From: Voacanga thouarsii
Lineage: Eukaryota > Streptophyta > Magnoliopsida > Gentianales > Apocynaceae
Length of the DNA: 64,000 nucleotides
Assembly: GCA_026120185.1 (NCBI GenBank)
Contig: JANUWF010001101.1
Coordinates: 1,302,001 to 1,366,000, forward strand
Direction of reading: 5' to 3'
Of the stretch, positions 47,280 to 59,500 are shown in pieces. A program made the translations under genes and the position numbers. Positions within the stretch are counted from its first letter, which is position 1, and the number at the start of each line of letters is the position of its first letter. The notes under the pieces are model-generated. The model was not told the origin of the DNA. It ran no database searches and saw only the letters and a program-made list of their open reading frames with translations.

Positions 47280-48791
47280 ACCCTTTTCGAAGTGTTGACC
47301 AACAATCCAGTTGGATTTTCTCTTCACCACAACATGCTTTTATCTCTTTCCAGGTGAGACATGTGGTTTAGAAGATGCAGAAGATGCTACAATTTCCTTA
47401 ATCAAAGATTTTGTCTGGGTTTGCTCATTAGCATGCTCTTCCTCTGTGGCAGGCAGATCAGTTTCTCTTTTAATAACCGGTTCTTCTCTTGTTTCCTTTT
47501 CATGAGCAGACATTGTTGGAGTAGACATTAGTGTATCTATTTTTGTAGTCTTTTCTACTACAGTCAATCTATTTCCAAGACTTTGAAGTTCAGAACTAAG
47601 ATTATCCAATTTCACAGCCAGTGAGTTGATAGTATCCAATATGCTCATAGATAGTCCCTCATCCTTTTCTTTCCCCTTAGCAGAGGATTCTGCTTGAGGA
47701 TCATCTTCAAACTTTTTTTTTTGTTCTAGCAATAGGAATAAACTTTCCTTCAGCTTTAATTTTCATCAAATTTTCTCTTTCTTTACCCTCAGCGTCTCTC
47801 AGCAGCTTCTATTCATTACCCATTCTCACATAACCCATTCTCTCAAAGGAATTAAAACTGTAAACATTCATCTTTGTTGGATCACAAGGAACTAAATTTA
47901 AATCAACATGAAAATGACTGAACATTCTAGATAACAGATTTTCATAAGGCAGAGCTTTGCTTGATGTATTCCTTGATTGCAGCATTAATTTAGCAGCTAA
48001 AAATTCAAAGTTTATTTGCCTTCCTTCTGCCAAGGCCAACATGATTACCATTTGTAGAATGCTTATAGAGGTCTTATGTCCATAGCTCGGAACCACCATA
48101 GTGGAAATCATATAGTGCAAAATTCTTCCAACTCCATTAAGCCATTTAGTATTTCTGTTACCAGAGTTCCCAAAACTCTTTCCTCCAGTTAGATTTCCTC
48201 AAATTTCTTCAAATAAAAAAATATCATTTCCCTTTTGAAATTTGTTCAACTCAAAATATTAAATTTCAGCATCCCTTACATCACAAATCCTATTTAACAA
48301 ATGGTGATTAAACTCAATATCTTTTCCCTTAACTCTTAACACATATCACTGAATCATAAAACCTCCCCCAGTTCCCTTAAGACGACCTTTTATTAAATTA
48401 GCATAAAATTTCCAAACAAGTGGAGTAAATAATTTCTCATCAACAAAAAGTAAACCACCCATCCAATGTGTTCAAACATATCTAATACATTTGAAAGATT
48501 TAGAAAGGCCAAAGGATTTGCACAGTATTCAGAAATAACCGTTTTGTTCCTTGAAACCCAGTCATTATAATTAGTTTCATATTTAGAGTCTATGAAACGG
48601 AGTACCTGATTTCTAGAACTCACTTGTTCTGGAGAAGACTTTGATGAGTCATAGTGTGACGCCAAGAAGTCCGATTGAGGAAAGACTTCTTTCCCTTTCA
48701 CTTTGCTTGATGTTGAACTCTTCTTCTTCATCTTCAGAGACATTTTATGCCCCTTCTTTGGTTTTGGTGTAGAAAATTTTGTTTTTGCCAT
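47280..48791 (-). pseudogene. extra downstream ORF of C2 (env position), broken
   Basis: Three open pieces follow each other on the minus strand: 48791-48393 (132 codons), 48120-47809 (103) and 47732-47340 (130). The first starts MAKTKFSTPKPKKGHKMSLK, very basic, then VLRFIDSKYETNYNDWVSRN and SEYCANPLAFLN. The second has LHYMISTMVVPSYGHKTSIS. The third is acidic and has a likely coiled coil (SILDTINSLAVKLDNLSSEL). The order (basic start, helical domain, coiled coil) resembles the plant-transposon ORFs at the same position in Athila elements and A1. There is no transmembrane segment or signal peptide to support an envelope role. About 500 codons if unbroken. Confidence 0.6.
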
Positions 48792-49238
48792 TCGGAAGAT
48801 TAAAGCTTTTTCTTTTTGGACTGGCGATTTTCTTTGAAGAAGAAGAACATAGAGACTTTTGGAGGAATCGGTTACAAGGGTTTGGAGAAAAATTAAAGTG
48901 CTTTAAATGTCTGGAGAAATGTGATATAAAGTGTATTGAAAAGATAAATTTATTACAGAAGTTTAGAGAAACGTGCAAACCATCTTTTTGAAATTCAAAA
49001 ATTGGAATAAGGAAAAATATAGAGTATATATATATATAAGAATGTTTTAGATTTTGACCCAATCTGAAATAATCATCTAAATGAGACTTTTTCAGAAATA
49101 TATTTTGGGTGCAGGATTTGGACTTAAATACTGCGTCCAAACAGTTGTTGGTGTGTTTTGGATACAAACACTGTTTCCAAAAACTTTTTCTTCACTAATC
49201 CTGCAAAATAAAGAAGCCTTATGCAAAAAGGTTAGTTA

Positions 49239-50990
49239 TCAAATTTTTGTAATTCCCAAACCGCTTCTCAGGTTGTTGAATCTTTCTTTAGCTAGAGGTT
49301 TAGTGAAGATATCTGTAAGTTGTTCATCAATTGAAATATATTCAACACACACATCGCATTCGAGCACATGATCTCGAATGAAATGATGTTTAACTTCTAT
49401 ATACTTTGTCCTAGAATGTTGAACGGGATTTTTTGTTAGATTGATAGAACTTGTATTATCACATAATATAGGTATGCAATTAAAGTTAAGACTAAAATCT
49501 AGAAATATATTCTTCATTCAAAAAATTTGAGCACAACAACTACTGACTGCAATGTACTTAGCCTCAGAAGTGGATAAGGATACACACGCCTACTTTTTGC
49601 TGTGCAATGACACAAGAAAGTGTCCAAGAAATTAACAATGGCCACTAGTACTTTTTCTTTCAAATTTACAACCTACATAATCTACATCAGTGTATCCTAT
49701 AAGATCAAATCTGTTAGTGTGAGGATATCATAAGCCATAATCATATGTGCCAATTAGATATCCGAGTATATGTTTTACTACATATAGATGTAATTCCTTT
49801 GGACAAGATTGAAAACGAACATAAAGATATACTGAAAACATAATGTCTGGTCAGCTAGTAGTAAGATAGAGTAGACTTCTAATCATACCTCTATACTTAT
49901 GTTCATCTATTTTCTTACCATTTTCATCTTGATCAAGTTTTATAGAAGTACTCATAGGTGTGCAGATTTCTTTTACTTCATTCATTCCAAATCTTTTGAG
50001 CAACTCCTTTGCATACTTAGCATGATTTATGAAGATCCCATCCTTGGTTTGCTTAATTTGCAGTCTGAGGAAGAAGCTTAGTTCTCTCATCATACTCATT
50101 TCAAATTCTTACTGCATTGTCTTAGCAAATATCTTGCACAAAGAGTCGTTAGTAGCACCAAAAATGATATCATCAATATAGATTTGAACAATTAGTAGAT
50201 CACCAGAATTATCAAATTTGATGAACAAGATGGTATCAATTAAGCCTCCTGAAAACCCTTTTGAAATCAAGAAACCACTAAGCCTCTCATACCAAGCTCT
50301 TGGAGCTTGCTTTAATCCATAAAGAGCTTTAGAAAGTTTAAAAATGTGATTTGGAAAGTGCTCGTGACTAAAACCAGGAGGTTGTTCAACATATACTTCC
50401 TCCTCAATAAAACCATTTAGGAATGCACTTTTAACATCCATTTTAATAGAGCATGAAATTTTTTAAGGATGCAAAAGCAAGAAGCATTCTTATGGATTCT
50501 AGTCTAACAACAAGAGCGAATGTCTCATCATAATCAATACATTTTTCTTGATTAAATCCTTGGGCAACTAATCTAGCTTTATTTCTAATTACAGCTCTGT
50601 TTTCATCAAATTTATTTCTAAATACCCATTTGGTTCCAATAACAGGACGATCAAGATGTCTAGGGACAAGTTTCCAAACTTGATTTCTTTCAAATTAGTT
50701 TAATTCTTCTTACATAGCAATAATCCAAAATTCATCATGCATTGCTATATCAATACAGTTAGATTCTATATTTGAGAGAAAGGCAAAGTTGTCAATGAAA
50801 TACCGTCTAGTTTTAACTCCATAGTTTGGATCACCAATGATTTGTTCTTTGGGATGGCCTGTTTTGTATTTCCAATCTTTTGGCAATTGTTGATTTGTAG
50901 AATCTTCAGTTTGTTCTTTTCCTTGTTCAGCTTACAACTCTTCAATTTCTTCTTCTTTTGCATTAGTATCTAGCGATGGAGTTTTGAGTT
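49239..50990 (-). pseudogene. pol: copia reverse transcriptase and RNase H (C2), broken
   Basis: Minus strand, right to left: KWVFRNKFDENRAV, ARLVAQGFNQEKCIDYDETF, MDVKSAFLNGFIEEEVYVEQ, YGLKQAPRAWYERL, the catalytic YIDDIIFGATN (50155-50187), SFFLRLQIKQTKDGIFI, then RNase H with LCDNTSSINLTKNPV, RTKYIEVKHHFIRD and DIFTKPLA. YIDD replaces the usual YVDD. Several stops break the frame. Confidence 0.9.
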
Positions 50991-51043
50991 GATCTAATTT
51001 GACTTCCTTCATTTGTGGTCTGTATATCCTCTAACAAAATTGA

Positions 51044-51085
51044 GTTTCCAGTCATGTGTCTTGAACAACCGCTGTCTAAGAACCA
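51044..51085 (-). pseudogene. pol: copia protease active site (C2)
   Basis: The minus strand encodes WFLDSGCSRHMTGN, an intact copia protease active-site motif of the SIRE type. Within about 60 bases the sequence becomes reverse transcriptase hinge: the integrase region, normally several hundred codons, is missing. Confidence 0.85.
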
Positions 51086-51109
51086 CTTGGTGAAGCTCAA
51101 AGACTGTGC

Positions 51110-52962
51110 CTATACATGAGAATGAGGAATGATTTTTTATACTCACACTTTCTTTGGTCCATGAAGGTTAGTAACATTTCTTTTGATTTTCTAGAATGTT
51201 ATTCCACCGGATTCCACTTTTCTTTTAATAAGACATCTTGAAACTATGTGTCTCGATTTTTCATAATATGTGCAAGCTGTGTGTGTTGGGTAACATAAGG
51301 TAGATTTAACAAATTGAGGCTTGTTAAATTTGTCCTTATTCTCATGTCCATATCTTAAGCCATTTCGATTTCTAGTATTGACAAATCTAGGCTTGTAAAT
51401 TTTTTTCTTATCCTCATGTCTATATCCTAAGCCATTTTGGTTTCCAACTTGATGTTGAGTTTTGAGAAATTTTTCCAAATTATTTTTACCATTTGTGAAT
51501 TTTTTAATATAAGAGGTAAGATCATTGACTCTATTTTTCATGTCATTAAAAGTGCTAACCGTACTTTCAAGAGTTTGAATTTTATCACACAAATTTCTAT
51601 TTTTTAGAGATGCATATTGTAAAGTAGTCATGATAACATCTTTTTCAATAATAGCACTCACATATGACTCAAGAGACATTTTGTTATCATTTAACAACAT
51701 TTCATTCTCCTTTTTTAAATAGTTAATCTTCAACTTTATTTCTTTATTTTTTCTGGACAATTTTTTTAATTCATGAAATATATCAATTAACAACTTGTTC
51801 GAATCATCATGCTTTTCAGTCATAGATATAAGTGAATTAGACATGAAATTAGATGTAGAAGAGCTTACCTCGTTTTCCATGGCCATGAAGCATATGTTGG
51901 CAGTTTCATTCTCAGAATCTTCATTTTCAAATTCAGTCCTATTTAAGTCACAAGTTCTCATCAATCCTTTACCTTTCTTTGCCTTCAGGTCTTTCTTCTT
52001 TCTAAGCGCTCTTCCTTCCTTACCTTTTGCAACTGGACAATCGGCAATAAAGTAATCAGTGCTTTTACATTCATATCATTGAGGTTTGAATGCCGGGGTT
52101 TGTCCTTTCTTTCTCATAAACTTCTTTCCTCTTTTGTAGTTCCCTTTGTTGAACATTCTTCTGAATTTTTTTGCTATCATAGCCAAATCCTCATTATCCA
52201 TTTCCATACCCTCACTACTATCCGATAGACTTGTTTCTTCATCTTCATTTTCAACTTTCAATGCCATTCCCGTTTTGCCTCTATCATGATAATCAGATTT
52301 TTTAAACCTTTTGAGTTTCATCTCATGTGTTAGAAGAGATCCAATCAGCTCTTCAGTTGGTAAGGATTTGACATCCTTGGATTATTCTACTACAAGAGCT
52401 TTAGGCTACCAGCTTTTAGGTAAGGCATCTAGAATTTTTCGATTTTATTCCCCAGGGGAATAAACCTTCCGTAGGCTTTGAGACCATTTGTGATATTAGT
52501 GAATCTCGTAAACATATCAGTGATGCTTTCATTCGGCTTTATTGTGAATAAGTCATAGTCATGAATCAGAAGCCCCAATTTTGATTCTTTGACTTGGTTT
52601 GTCCTCTCATGGGTGACTTCAAGTAATTTTCACATTTCATGGGTTGAATCACAACCACTAACTCAGTTGTATTCAGTCGCATCTAGTGCACAATATAAAA
52701 TGTTCATAGCCTGAAAATTTAAAGTCATCTTAGCATTATCTTCAACACTAAACTCCTCATTTAGTTTAGGTAATTTTATGCCATCAACAATTTTTAACAA
52801 AATAAAAGGACCATTATCTATCAAACTCCATAACTCAAAGTTGGTAGAACACACATAAATTTTCATTCTATTTTTTCAGAATATACAGTTGTTTCCATTG
52901 AACAAATGAGGTCGATTTGTTGAAGATCCTTTAACATATGGAAGAAAGGATGAGTTTGCCAT
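51110..52962 (-). pseudogene. gag: SIRE-like gag (C2), broken
   Basis: Starts MANSSFLPYVKGSSTNRPHL at 52962. Later pieces: FELWSLIDNG, MTLNFQAMNILYCALDATEY (52663-52866), ITDMFTRFTNITNGL, then 52076-52321 with ALKVENEDEETSLSDSSEGM and MIAKKFRRMF, and a long C-terminal coiled-coil-rich part (51191-51964) with 257 open codons. The zinc knuckle reads YECKSTDYFIADCP, with its first Cys replaced by Tyr or displaced. Gag of this length with a long C-terminal extension is typical of SIRE-type elements. Confidence 0.85.
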
Positions 52963-53004
52963 AAAGATCTTTTCTACTAGATTGTTAAACCAAGAATATG
53001 TAGA

Positions 53005-53021
53005 CCAAGCTCGATACCAAA
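53005..53021 (-). other. primer binding site of C2
   Basis: The minus strand reads TTTGGTATCGAGCTTGG right after the LTR, a variant of the initiator tRNA-Met PBS (TGGTATCAGAGC). Confidence 0.75.
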
Positions 53022-54216
53022 TGAAAAACCTTAGAGGGGTGAATAAGGTTTTTAGCAAGCTAAAATTTTTTTACTCGTATGATATACAAAATAATAATGA
53101 TCATCAAGTTTCTTGCACCGACTTTATCGTGACAAAGAAAGTTATCCAAGAACTCTTTGAGAAATATTCAGATTCAGACGAAAGAAAGAAATACAAAGCA
53201 GTCAATAACATATGAAAGGAGATGAGACACAGAATGTATAGTGGTTCGATCCACCAACATCTACGTCCACTACCTTAAGCACACACTTAAGGATTTTCAA
53301 CCAGATTTCATTTACTCCATTTAATGAAGTCAAACTGTACCACATACAAGAAAGGATCACCACACTAGGTTTTCCAAAATCTCTCAATGAAACAATCACA
53401 ACAAGGTTCACCCCAAATGGGTTTTATACCACAACCTTGTACAACAAAGGAGATTGAATATCAATAGAATAGTAAAAGCTCACTTATTTAAGTAGTTGTT
53501 CACTAAAGTACAAAGTACAAATACTTTTACCTTTGACACAATATGAATTCACTTTGAAGCACTTTATAAAAGGAGATTTTTGTAAACTGTTGAGCAATAG
53601 TGTGTCTTAGAAGAATGTCACAAAAATCTTATATCTAATGTTGTTTAGAGGCTATTTATAGAGCCAAAAAGTAATGTGCCAAAGACTATAAAAAGGTTAT
53701 AATTTTTCTATTAAATTTATCCATATTTTGGACTTAGGTTTTGGATGACGATGTATCCAGAAGGTAAGTCCAAAATGGCACTTTTTCAGGAAGAAATAAT
53801 TCAACACTGTTTACAGGATTTTGGACGAATTTTTTGGATGCAGAAACATCCAAACTACTCAATCCAAAATTTTGAGATTTTCAACACTTTGAAATCTTTT
53901 TCTTTGTGTGCTTCAAAGTAGAAATCAATTGAATTAAAAGGTAAAGAGACATAAGAATTAATAGAAATACCTTAATAACACTTCCTAGTCTAAAGTTCTT
54001 CTATAAGGACTTCTTGGTATGCAACCTCATATACGTTGAATTTCTTTTGGTCTTCCATACTTAAATTCCATTGCTCAAGAGTTGCTTAACAATTATATTT
54101 GAATGCCTTAGAAGAACAAAGGTCAAACATGTCCTATCACATTTCGATTACACAAGTTAGTTCACATCAATATTTGTCATAATTCAAAACATATGAGAAA
54201 GCCCTTAGGGCTAATA
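53022..54216 (-). repeat. 5' LTR of C2
   Basis: 1195 bp, TGAAAAACC to GGGCTAATA (canonical CTAACA with one change at the outer end). Confidence 0.93.
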
Positions 54217-54221
54217 GAATG

Positions 54222-54957
54222 CATAGGGACAAAGCTCAAAATGGAAATAGTAATAAAAGGAGGACTATGAGGAACTAAGCTAGGCCTTTTCTACAAGGAA
54301 CGGAATCAAATATCTTGAGACCACATGTGGTGGCCAATAACTTCGAGTTGAAACCTTTTTTCATCCAAATAGTATAATAAATAGTTCAATTTGATAGATT
54401 CCAATATGCGGACCCAAATGCACACATAGAGAGCCTTTTTTTAGATATGTGATACTTTCCAAATGAATGGTGTGTCTGATGACACTATCAAGCTTAGACT
54501 CTTTCCTTTTTCTCTAAGGGATAGACCAAAATCATGACTCAAGTCATTCCCTCCTAGATCTATCACTACTTAGGATGAATTAGCGAAAGAGTTCCTTGCA
54601 AAATACTTCCTTCCAACTAGTACCACAGTACTCAGAAAATGACATATTTTCCTTTGGGCAAATAGAATTGAGACTCTTTATGGCTGTTGGAAAATGTGGA
54701 AGGGATCGGTAAGGGAGTAGCCACACCATAGTTTAGACTTGGGATTCCAGATGCTTATATTTCATAACGATTTGAACTTTGCTACTAAGAAGCCCCTCGA
54801 TGCATCATCTAGAGGTTCCATAGCAACCAAGACCCTAGAAAAGCTGTGAGAATTAATTGAGAACATCACTATGAATAGCTATTCAAGGGGAAATCCAAAA
54901 CTTAAGCACGTGCACAAGAAATGCATAGTATAGATGCCATGGCGGCTTGATGTAGTG
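54222..54957 (+). pseudogene. gag: Athila-like gag core (A4, second piece)
   Basis: Resumes after the GAATG duplication. Across frames: VVANNFELKPFFIQIV, ADPNAHIESLF, DDTIKLRLFPFSLRDRPK near 54478-54530, ELAKEFLAKYFLPTSTTVLR, and LGFQMLIFHNDLN with SSRGSIATKTLEKL near 54790-54850. These match the Athila Gag core in order. Stops are frequent. It ends where the A5 LTR begins. Confidence 0.75.
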
Positions 54958-56152
54958 ATATTGCATTAAATATGTTGAGTAATTTTTGGATAGATCATGT
55001 TATAATTTAATGCAATATGAGCTTTACTTAGACAATTTACTCTCTTTTGTGATTATTTAGTTTTTTTAGGGACTTGAACAAAAAAAAGTACAAGTTGTAG
55101 GGTTGAATAAGTAAATTAGGAAAGATCACACTAGGAGAGTTCAATCATGGGCTGGATTCATCAATGAAAGGCCGAATTGAACTCTCCAATGGATTCTAGC
55201 AAAGGTTTCAATCCAGTTCAATGATACGGAAAGGATAAAAGCCGAAGGGGAGCAAATTTTGAGGGAGTAGAGCAATCAAAGACAACTTTTGTTCTATTTC
55301 TTTACATTAGATTTAGGTATTATCTTCTTGGATATTTTTTGTTGTAATTTTGAGAGGGTTTTCCAGTGTTTGACGCATATTGGAGGCTACTCGTGGATAA
55401 AATTGGAGATTTTATTAGGACACTATGATGTTTTCTCATATCTTCACTTTTAATTTGTTCTTGAATTTCTCTTCAATTATGCATTAATTTATTATTCTAA
55501 GGCCGTAATATAGCTAGTATTGATTATTATATTATCGTATGATTCGATTATTTGAAGGGTGTTATTAAGTTTTTGCCTAATTATTGTATTTAAAGCAATT
55601 GAATAATTGATCACCATTCAAATTGATTTATCATTAATTAGAAAAATTTGAAAGATGGTTTAGTTAATTGTGACAGGTAATCAGACCACAAATTACATGT
55701 GAAATAGAAATATATTTGCATTGTTTGTATGATCATTATAATGTCATGTTCCTGAATGTGTTCCATTTAATTAAATTCAGCATATAAATATAGTTGGGTT
55801 TTTTAAAGGAATCGAATTGAAATACCTTGAAAAAGGATATTGGTTAACTTTAGACATTGATTGACCGACAAAGAACACTCTAAAATAACAGGTCACTTTG
55901 ATAATATAACAGTTAATCTAGAAAATTCATGTGCCTTTGATAATCTCATTACAATTTTTACCCAAAGAAAGTGCTAGTTTAGTTATTTCACTTTAATTCA
56001 TTTAAACAACATTCATTGAAATCTTTGTTTTATTTTAACTCAAGTTAGAATTAATTTCATTGGAAGGAGTTTTAATTTCTAATCTCTATGGGATGACCTT
56101 GTTATTATAAACGAGATCTAGTACACTAGCTAGTGATCCGAATTAGTTATCA
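54958..56152 (+). repeat. 5' LTR of A5
   Basis: Ends GTTATCA at 56152, directly before the PBS. The start is taken as TGATGTAGTG at 54958, where gag homology of A4 ceases; TGTAGTG at 54961 is an alternative. Confidence 0.6.
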
Positions 56153-56158
56153 AGTTTT

Positions 56159-56176
56159 TTGCACCGCTACCGGGGA
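56159..56176 (+). other. primer binding site of A5
   Basis: TTGCACCGCTACCGGGGA, the tRNA-Asp type PBS with two changes. Confidence 0.8.
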
Positions 56177-56281
56177 TTAGTAAATTAAAAAATTATTCTT
56201 TTAATTTTAACTCTGATTTGAATTATGTTTTTGCTTTTATTCTCTCAAGTGTGTATATTGTGGATAAATTTTAAGTGGTGC

Positions 56282-56968
56282 ATGTCTAAAAATCGTACTG
56301 CGGACTTAATACCCTTTCACCCTAAAATTGAGCATACTTGCAGGCAAAATAGAGCCAACCGAAGGGCTGAAGCTACGGAAAATAATGGAGAAAATCAAGC
56401 ACATGACGATGGGCCAGATAATCAGTTACAACCATTGGCTCTCTTGGGAGTTAATAACCAAGCCCATTCTCGACTAAGGGATTTACAAATTCCCACCATT
56501 TCTACCAAACCATTATGTATTAGGCTAGGAAATGCAACAAGGAATTATGAATTGAAAATTTTCCATCTTTATCTACTTCCAACATTTAGTGGATTGGGCG
56601 TAGAGGATGCTTTGAGATTTCTGCGTGAATTCTATAGTACAGTGCAAACATTCCCTTGGAACAACTTGTCTGAAGAAGAGTTGAGGCTCAGATATTTTCC
56701 ATATTATTTAAAGGGGGATTCTAGACAATGGCTACTAGGCTTACAAGAAGGATCCATGAGCACTTGGGATGAGGTCTATGAGACGTTCATGTTCAAATAT
56801 TATCTGTCTCAAAAAACCATAGATTACAGGAGTAGGATTAGTTCTTTCATGCAAAGGGAAAGAGAGGCATTTCATGAAGCATAGGACAAGTTTAAATTGT
56901 TATTGACCCAGTGTCCTCACCATGGTTTCTCTCTTTTGTTGATTACTTAGTTTCTCTATGAAGGACTA
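56282..56968 (+). pseudogene. gag: Athila-like gag (A5), truncated by G1
   Basis: Best-preserved Athila Gag here. ATG at 56282 starts MSKNRTADLIPFHPKIEHTC; the core has LYLLPTFSGLGVEDALRFLR, LRLRYFPYYLKGDSRQWLLG, WDEVYETFMFKYY and ISSFMQREREAFHEA. One nonsense change (TGG to TAG at 56882) interrupts it, after which DKFKLLLTQCPHHGFSLLLI continues in frame until the G1 LTR cuts it at 56968. An earlier ATG at 56225 gives a hydrophobic, atypical start, so I prefer 56282. Confidence 0.85.
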
Positions 56969-57218
56969 TATACAAACCCCACCTAAACCTACCCTAGAGT
57001 AAGAGGGATGGGATGCATATCATATCATCATGTATAAAATATATTTCTTGAATAATTTTATGTGCCTTAGAATTGCGGTTTATTAGTTATATGATTTATT
57101 TGTTCTTGTTGAATAGAAAGGGTAAAAAGGTAATTTTACTTAAGGTCAAAATAGGAAGATGGCTTGAGGTTTAGATAAGAAGAGGATTTGGTTGAGAAAA
57201 TAAAAACAAGAGTTAATG

Positions 57219-57274
57219 TGGTTAAGTGGTTAGAGCTTTGTGATTTAATCTCTAAGGTCTTGAGTTCAAATCCC
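57219..57274 (+). promoter_or_regulatory. tRNA-like A and B boxes inside the G1 LTR
   Basis: A-box-like TGGTTAAGTGG (57219-57229) and B-box-like GAGTTCAAATCCC (57262-57274), spaced as in tRNA genes or tRNA-derived SINEs. A counterpart lies at the same offset in G0 (12389-12435, B box GAGTTCGAATC). Confidence 0.5.
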
Positions 57275-57660
57275 ATCACTTAAGTTTTATCCATATTTAT
57301 CTTAACCAATATTTGAATTTTCTTCTTTCTTACATTCCTTAAAGTTAGGAATGTTGTCTTAGGGAAGACACAATGGTAATATTTTAATGATGCGTACTTA
57401 TTTGGGTATAAAAATCATATAAAAACTCAGCACATTCCCAATCAAGTTTACATTAAAACGTTAACCCCAAATTACACATATGAGCAAGCGTACTCATCAT
57501 TAACATAGCATAGGGTTTAAACAAGTGTCGATCCTCACCTCCAATCAATTCAACACAACCTGCAACAATACATGTAAAGTTCCCTGTAAAGCATAAACGT
57601 GTTGAATATCCTCAATCCATGCAAGTAGACATGATCATGTTAATGAAGGCATCATCATGG

Positions 57661-58072
57661 CATTACATGAAAACTAATGCACATTCCATGTATAACCTCT
57701 ACTAAACCATCACAAATAGCCACAATTCCACCCTTAGCTATATGCATGAAGCCCCTAATGATCATATGCATGAATCAAGTATCAAAGAATCATTAACTCC
57801 TAATCTAATCCAACTCATGAAGCTTCAAGGAGTAATCCACAATTCAAGCTAGCATACACAATCCAATGCATTACATGAAAACCAATGCACATTCCATGTA
57901 TAACCTCTACTAAACCATCACAAATAGCCACAATTCCACCCTTAGCTATATGCATGAAGCCCCTAATGATCATATGCATGAATCAAGTATCAAAGAATCA
58001 TTAACTCCTAATCTAATCCAACTCATGAAGCTTCAAGGAGTAATCCACAATTCAAGCTAGCATACACAATCC
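57661..58072. repeat. 208-bp tandem duplication in A3
   Basis: Unit 57661-57868 is repeated at 57869-58072; by eye they differ at one position (CTAATG against CCAATG). Confidence 0.9.
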
Positions 58073-58639
58073 CAATTTTCGGCCAAAATTGTCCATAAGA
58101 TTAGAAAAAATCATCTACACCATTTTAACCGTGAGAATTGAATAAAATCATACATTTGTGCTCATGTATGCATGGGAAAGCAAAAGATGTAAGTTTTTTT
58201 ACAGAAATCCAAGCTCCTTGTTCATGGATTGAATATGATGTTGTTGTGAAAAATGGAAGATTTTGAGATTTTTTATCCGGAGGATCAACAAAAGAGAAGT
58301 AGATAGATGGTGTAGAAGTGTTTAGGAGGTGAAAAATCAAATTTTGGGAAGTAGGGGATGTGAAGCCGGCACAGGTTAGAGAGAATTTGAGAGGGAGATT
58401 GGACATTTTGAAGAAAAAGTGGCCAAAATGGCCCTTAAGAATGCCTCACCCGACATGAACCAGCGCCGGCTTAGTTCTGTCCGGTTCTCCAAAAAATATA
58501 TTTAAAAAAAATGAGAAACACATAATAATAATGAATAATGCACTATAATTCATGAAAAATAATCAATCAAAATGACAGAAATAAAAATTATTTTAATCAC
58601 AAAACTGAAAGTAAGGTAAATAGAAAAACTGGCTTCAAT

Positions 58640-59500
58640 GCTTTCCACGGCTTTGATCCCGTGGATTTTCCTTCGTGTTTCCTGACAATGTCCTAGCTTG
58701 ACGATCTCCTAATAGTTTAGCTAACTGACCAATTTGGTTCTCTAAATTGCACATAGAGGTCTCTAGGTTCCTTGTTATCACATCGACCCCTTAGAACTTA
58801 GTCTCTGTGGTACTTACCAATTGGCCAATCAACTCTTCCAATGGTGGCTTTGAAGGTGCTGCAGTATTGTTCCTGGGGTTTTGACACCTTTGATTGCCTC
58901 CAAAATTGAAATAACTATGCCTAGGTTGATTTCCATTGCTCCAAGAGAAATTAGGGTGATTTCTCCAACCAGGATTATAGGTAGAGCTATAAGGGTTGTT
59001 ACCTGACTGAATATTACCTGCAAAGGCCGCTTGTTCCAAAGTTTCTTGGAGTGACCCCATATTTTGGCATTCATGACTAGGGTGTCCCTCTCCATAGAAA
59101 TCACAACTTATGTTTAACACCTGGCTGTAAGGCATCACCATCTATTCCATCTTTTAGGTTAAGGCGTCCACCTTAGCTTCCAATGCTGCCATAGCATCCT
59201 CCTTGTGTACTCCTTGCACACGAGCTCTAGACCGTGTACTGCCCCAAGAATAGTTATTTGAAGCCAAATTTTCAATAAGCTCAAATACCTATTCCGAGGT
59301 TTAATGATTAATGGAACCTCCTGCAAAAGAGTCCACCACTTGACGTGTCGCAAACGTGAGGCCATTCAAAAAGATAAGCATCTACATTCTTAGCTCAAAT
59401 CCGTAGTGTGGGCATTTTCTTAACATCTCCTTAAATCTCTTTCAACTTTCATATAAGGTCTCAGAGTCTAATTGTTGGAAGGCAAATATCTCGCTCCTAA
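58640..59500 (-). pseudogene. gag: Athila-like gag, C-terminal half (A3)
   Basis: Minus strand: FKEMLRKCPHYGFELRM, VVDSFAGGSINH, FELIENLASNNYSWGS, the zinc knuckle CDFYGEGHPSHEC (second Cys changed to Tyr), NPYSSTYNPGWRNHPNFSW, and NLENQIGQLAKLLGDRQ. Homologous to A1 gag. The N-terminal half was lost with the PBS and most of the 5' LTR, the deletion joint being near 59505. Confidence 0.85.

Larger units (their letters stand above)
44635..54216 (-). mobile_element. SIRE/Maximus-like Ty1/copia element C2, integrase deleted
   Basis: Minus strand, 9582 bp: 5' LTR 53022-54216, PBS, gag (52962 to about 51110), protease motif, reverse transcriptase and RNase H (50990-49239), an extra downstream ORF (48791-47280), a long non-coding part, polypurine tract and the 3' LTR 44635-45832. 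Perfect target duplication GAATG at 44630-44634 and 54217-54221. Confidence 0.93.
41156..54957 (+). mobile_element. Athila-like element A4 (+ strand), split by D1 and C2, truncated or interrupted by A5
   Basis: 5' LTR 41156-42633, tRNA-Asp PBS 42640-42657, leader carrying a CACTA insertion, and gag in two pieces (44423-44634 and 54222-54957) around the SIRE-like element. The gag halves continue each other once the duplicated GAATG is discounted. Its pol and 3' LTR are not in the window; they would lie beyond A5 if A5 is nested in it. Confidence 0.75.
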
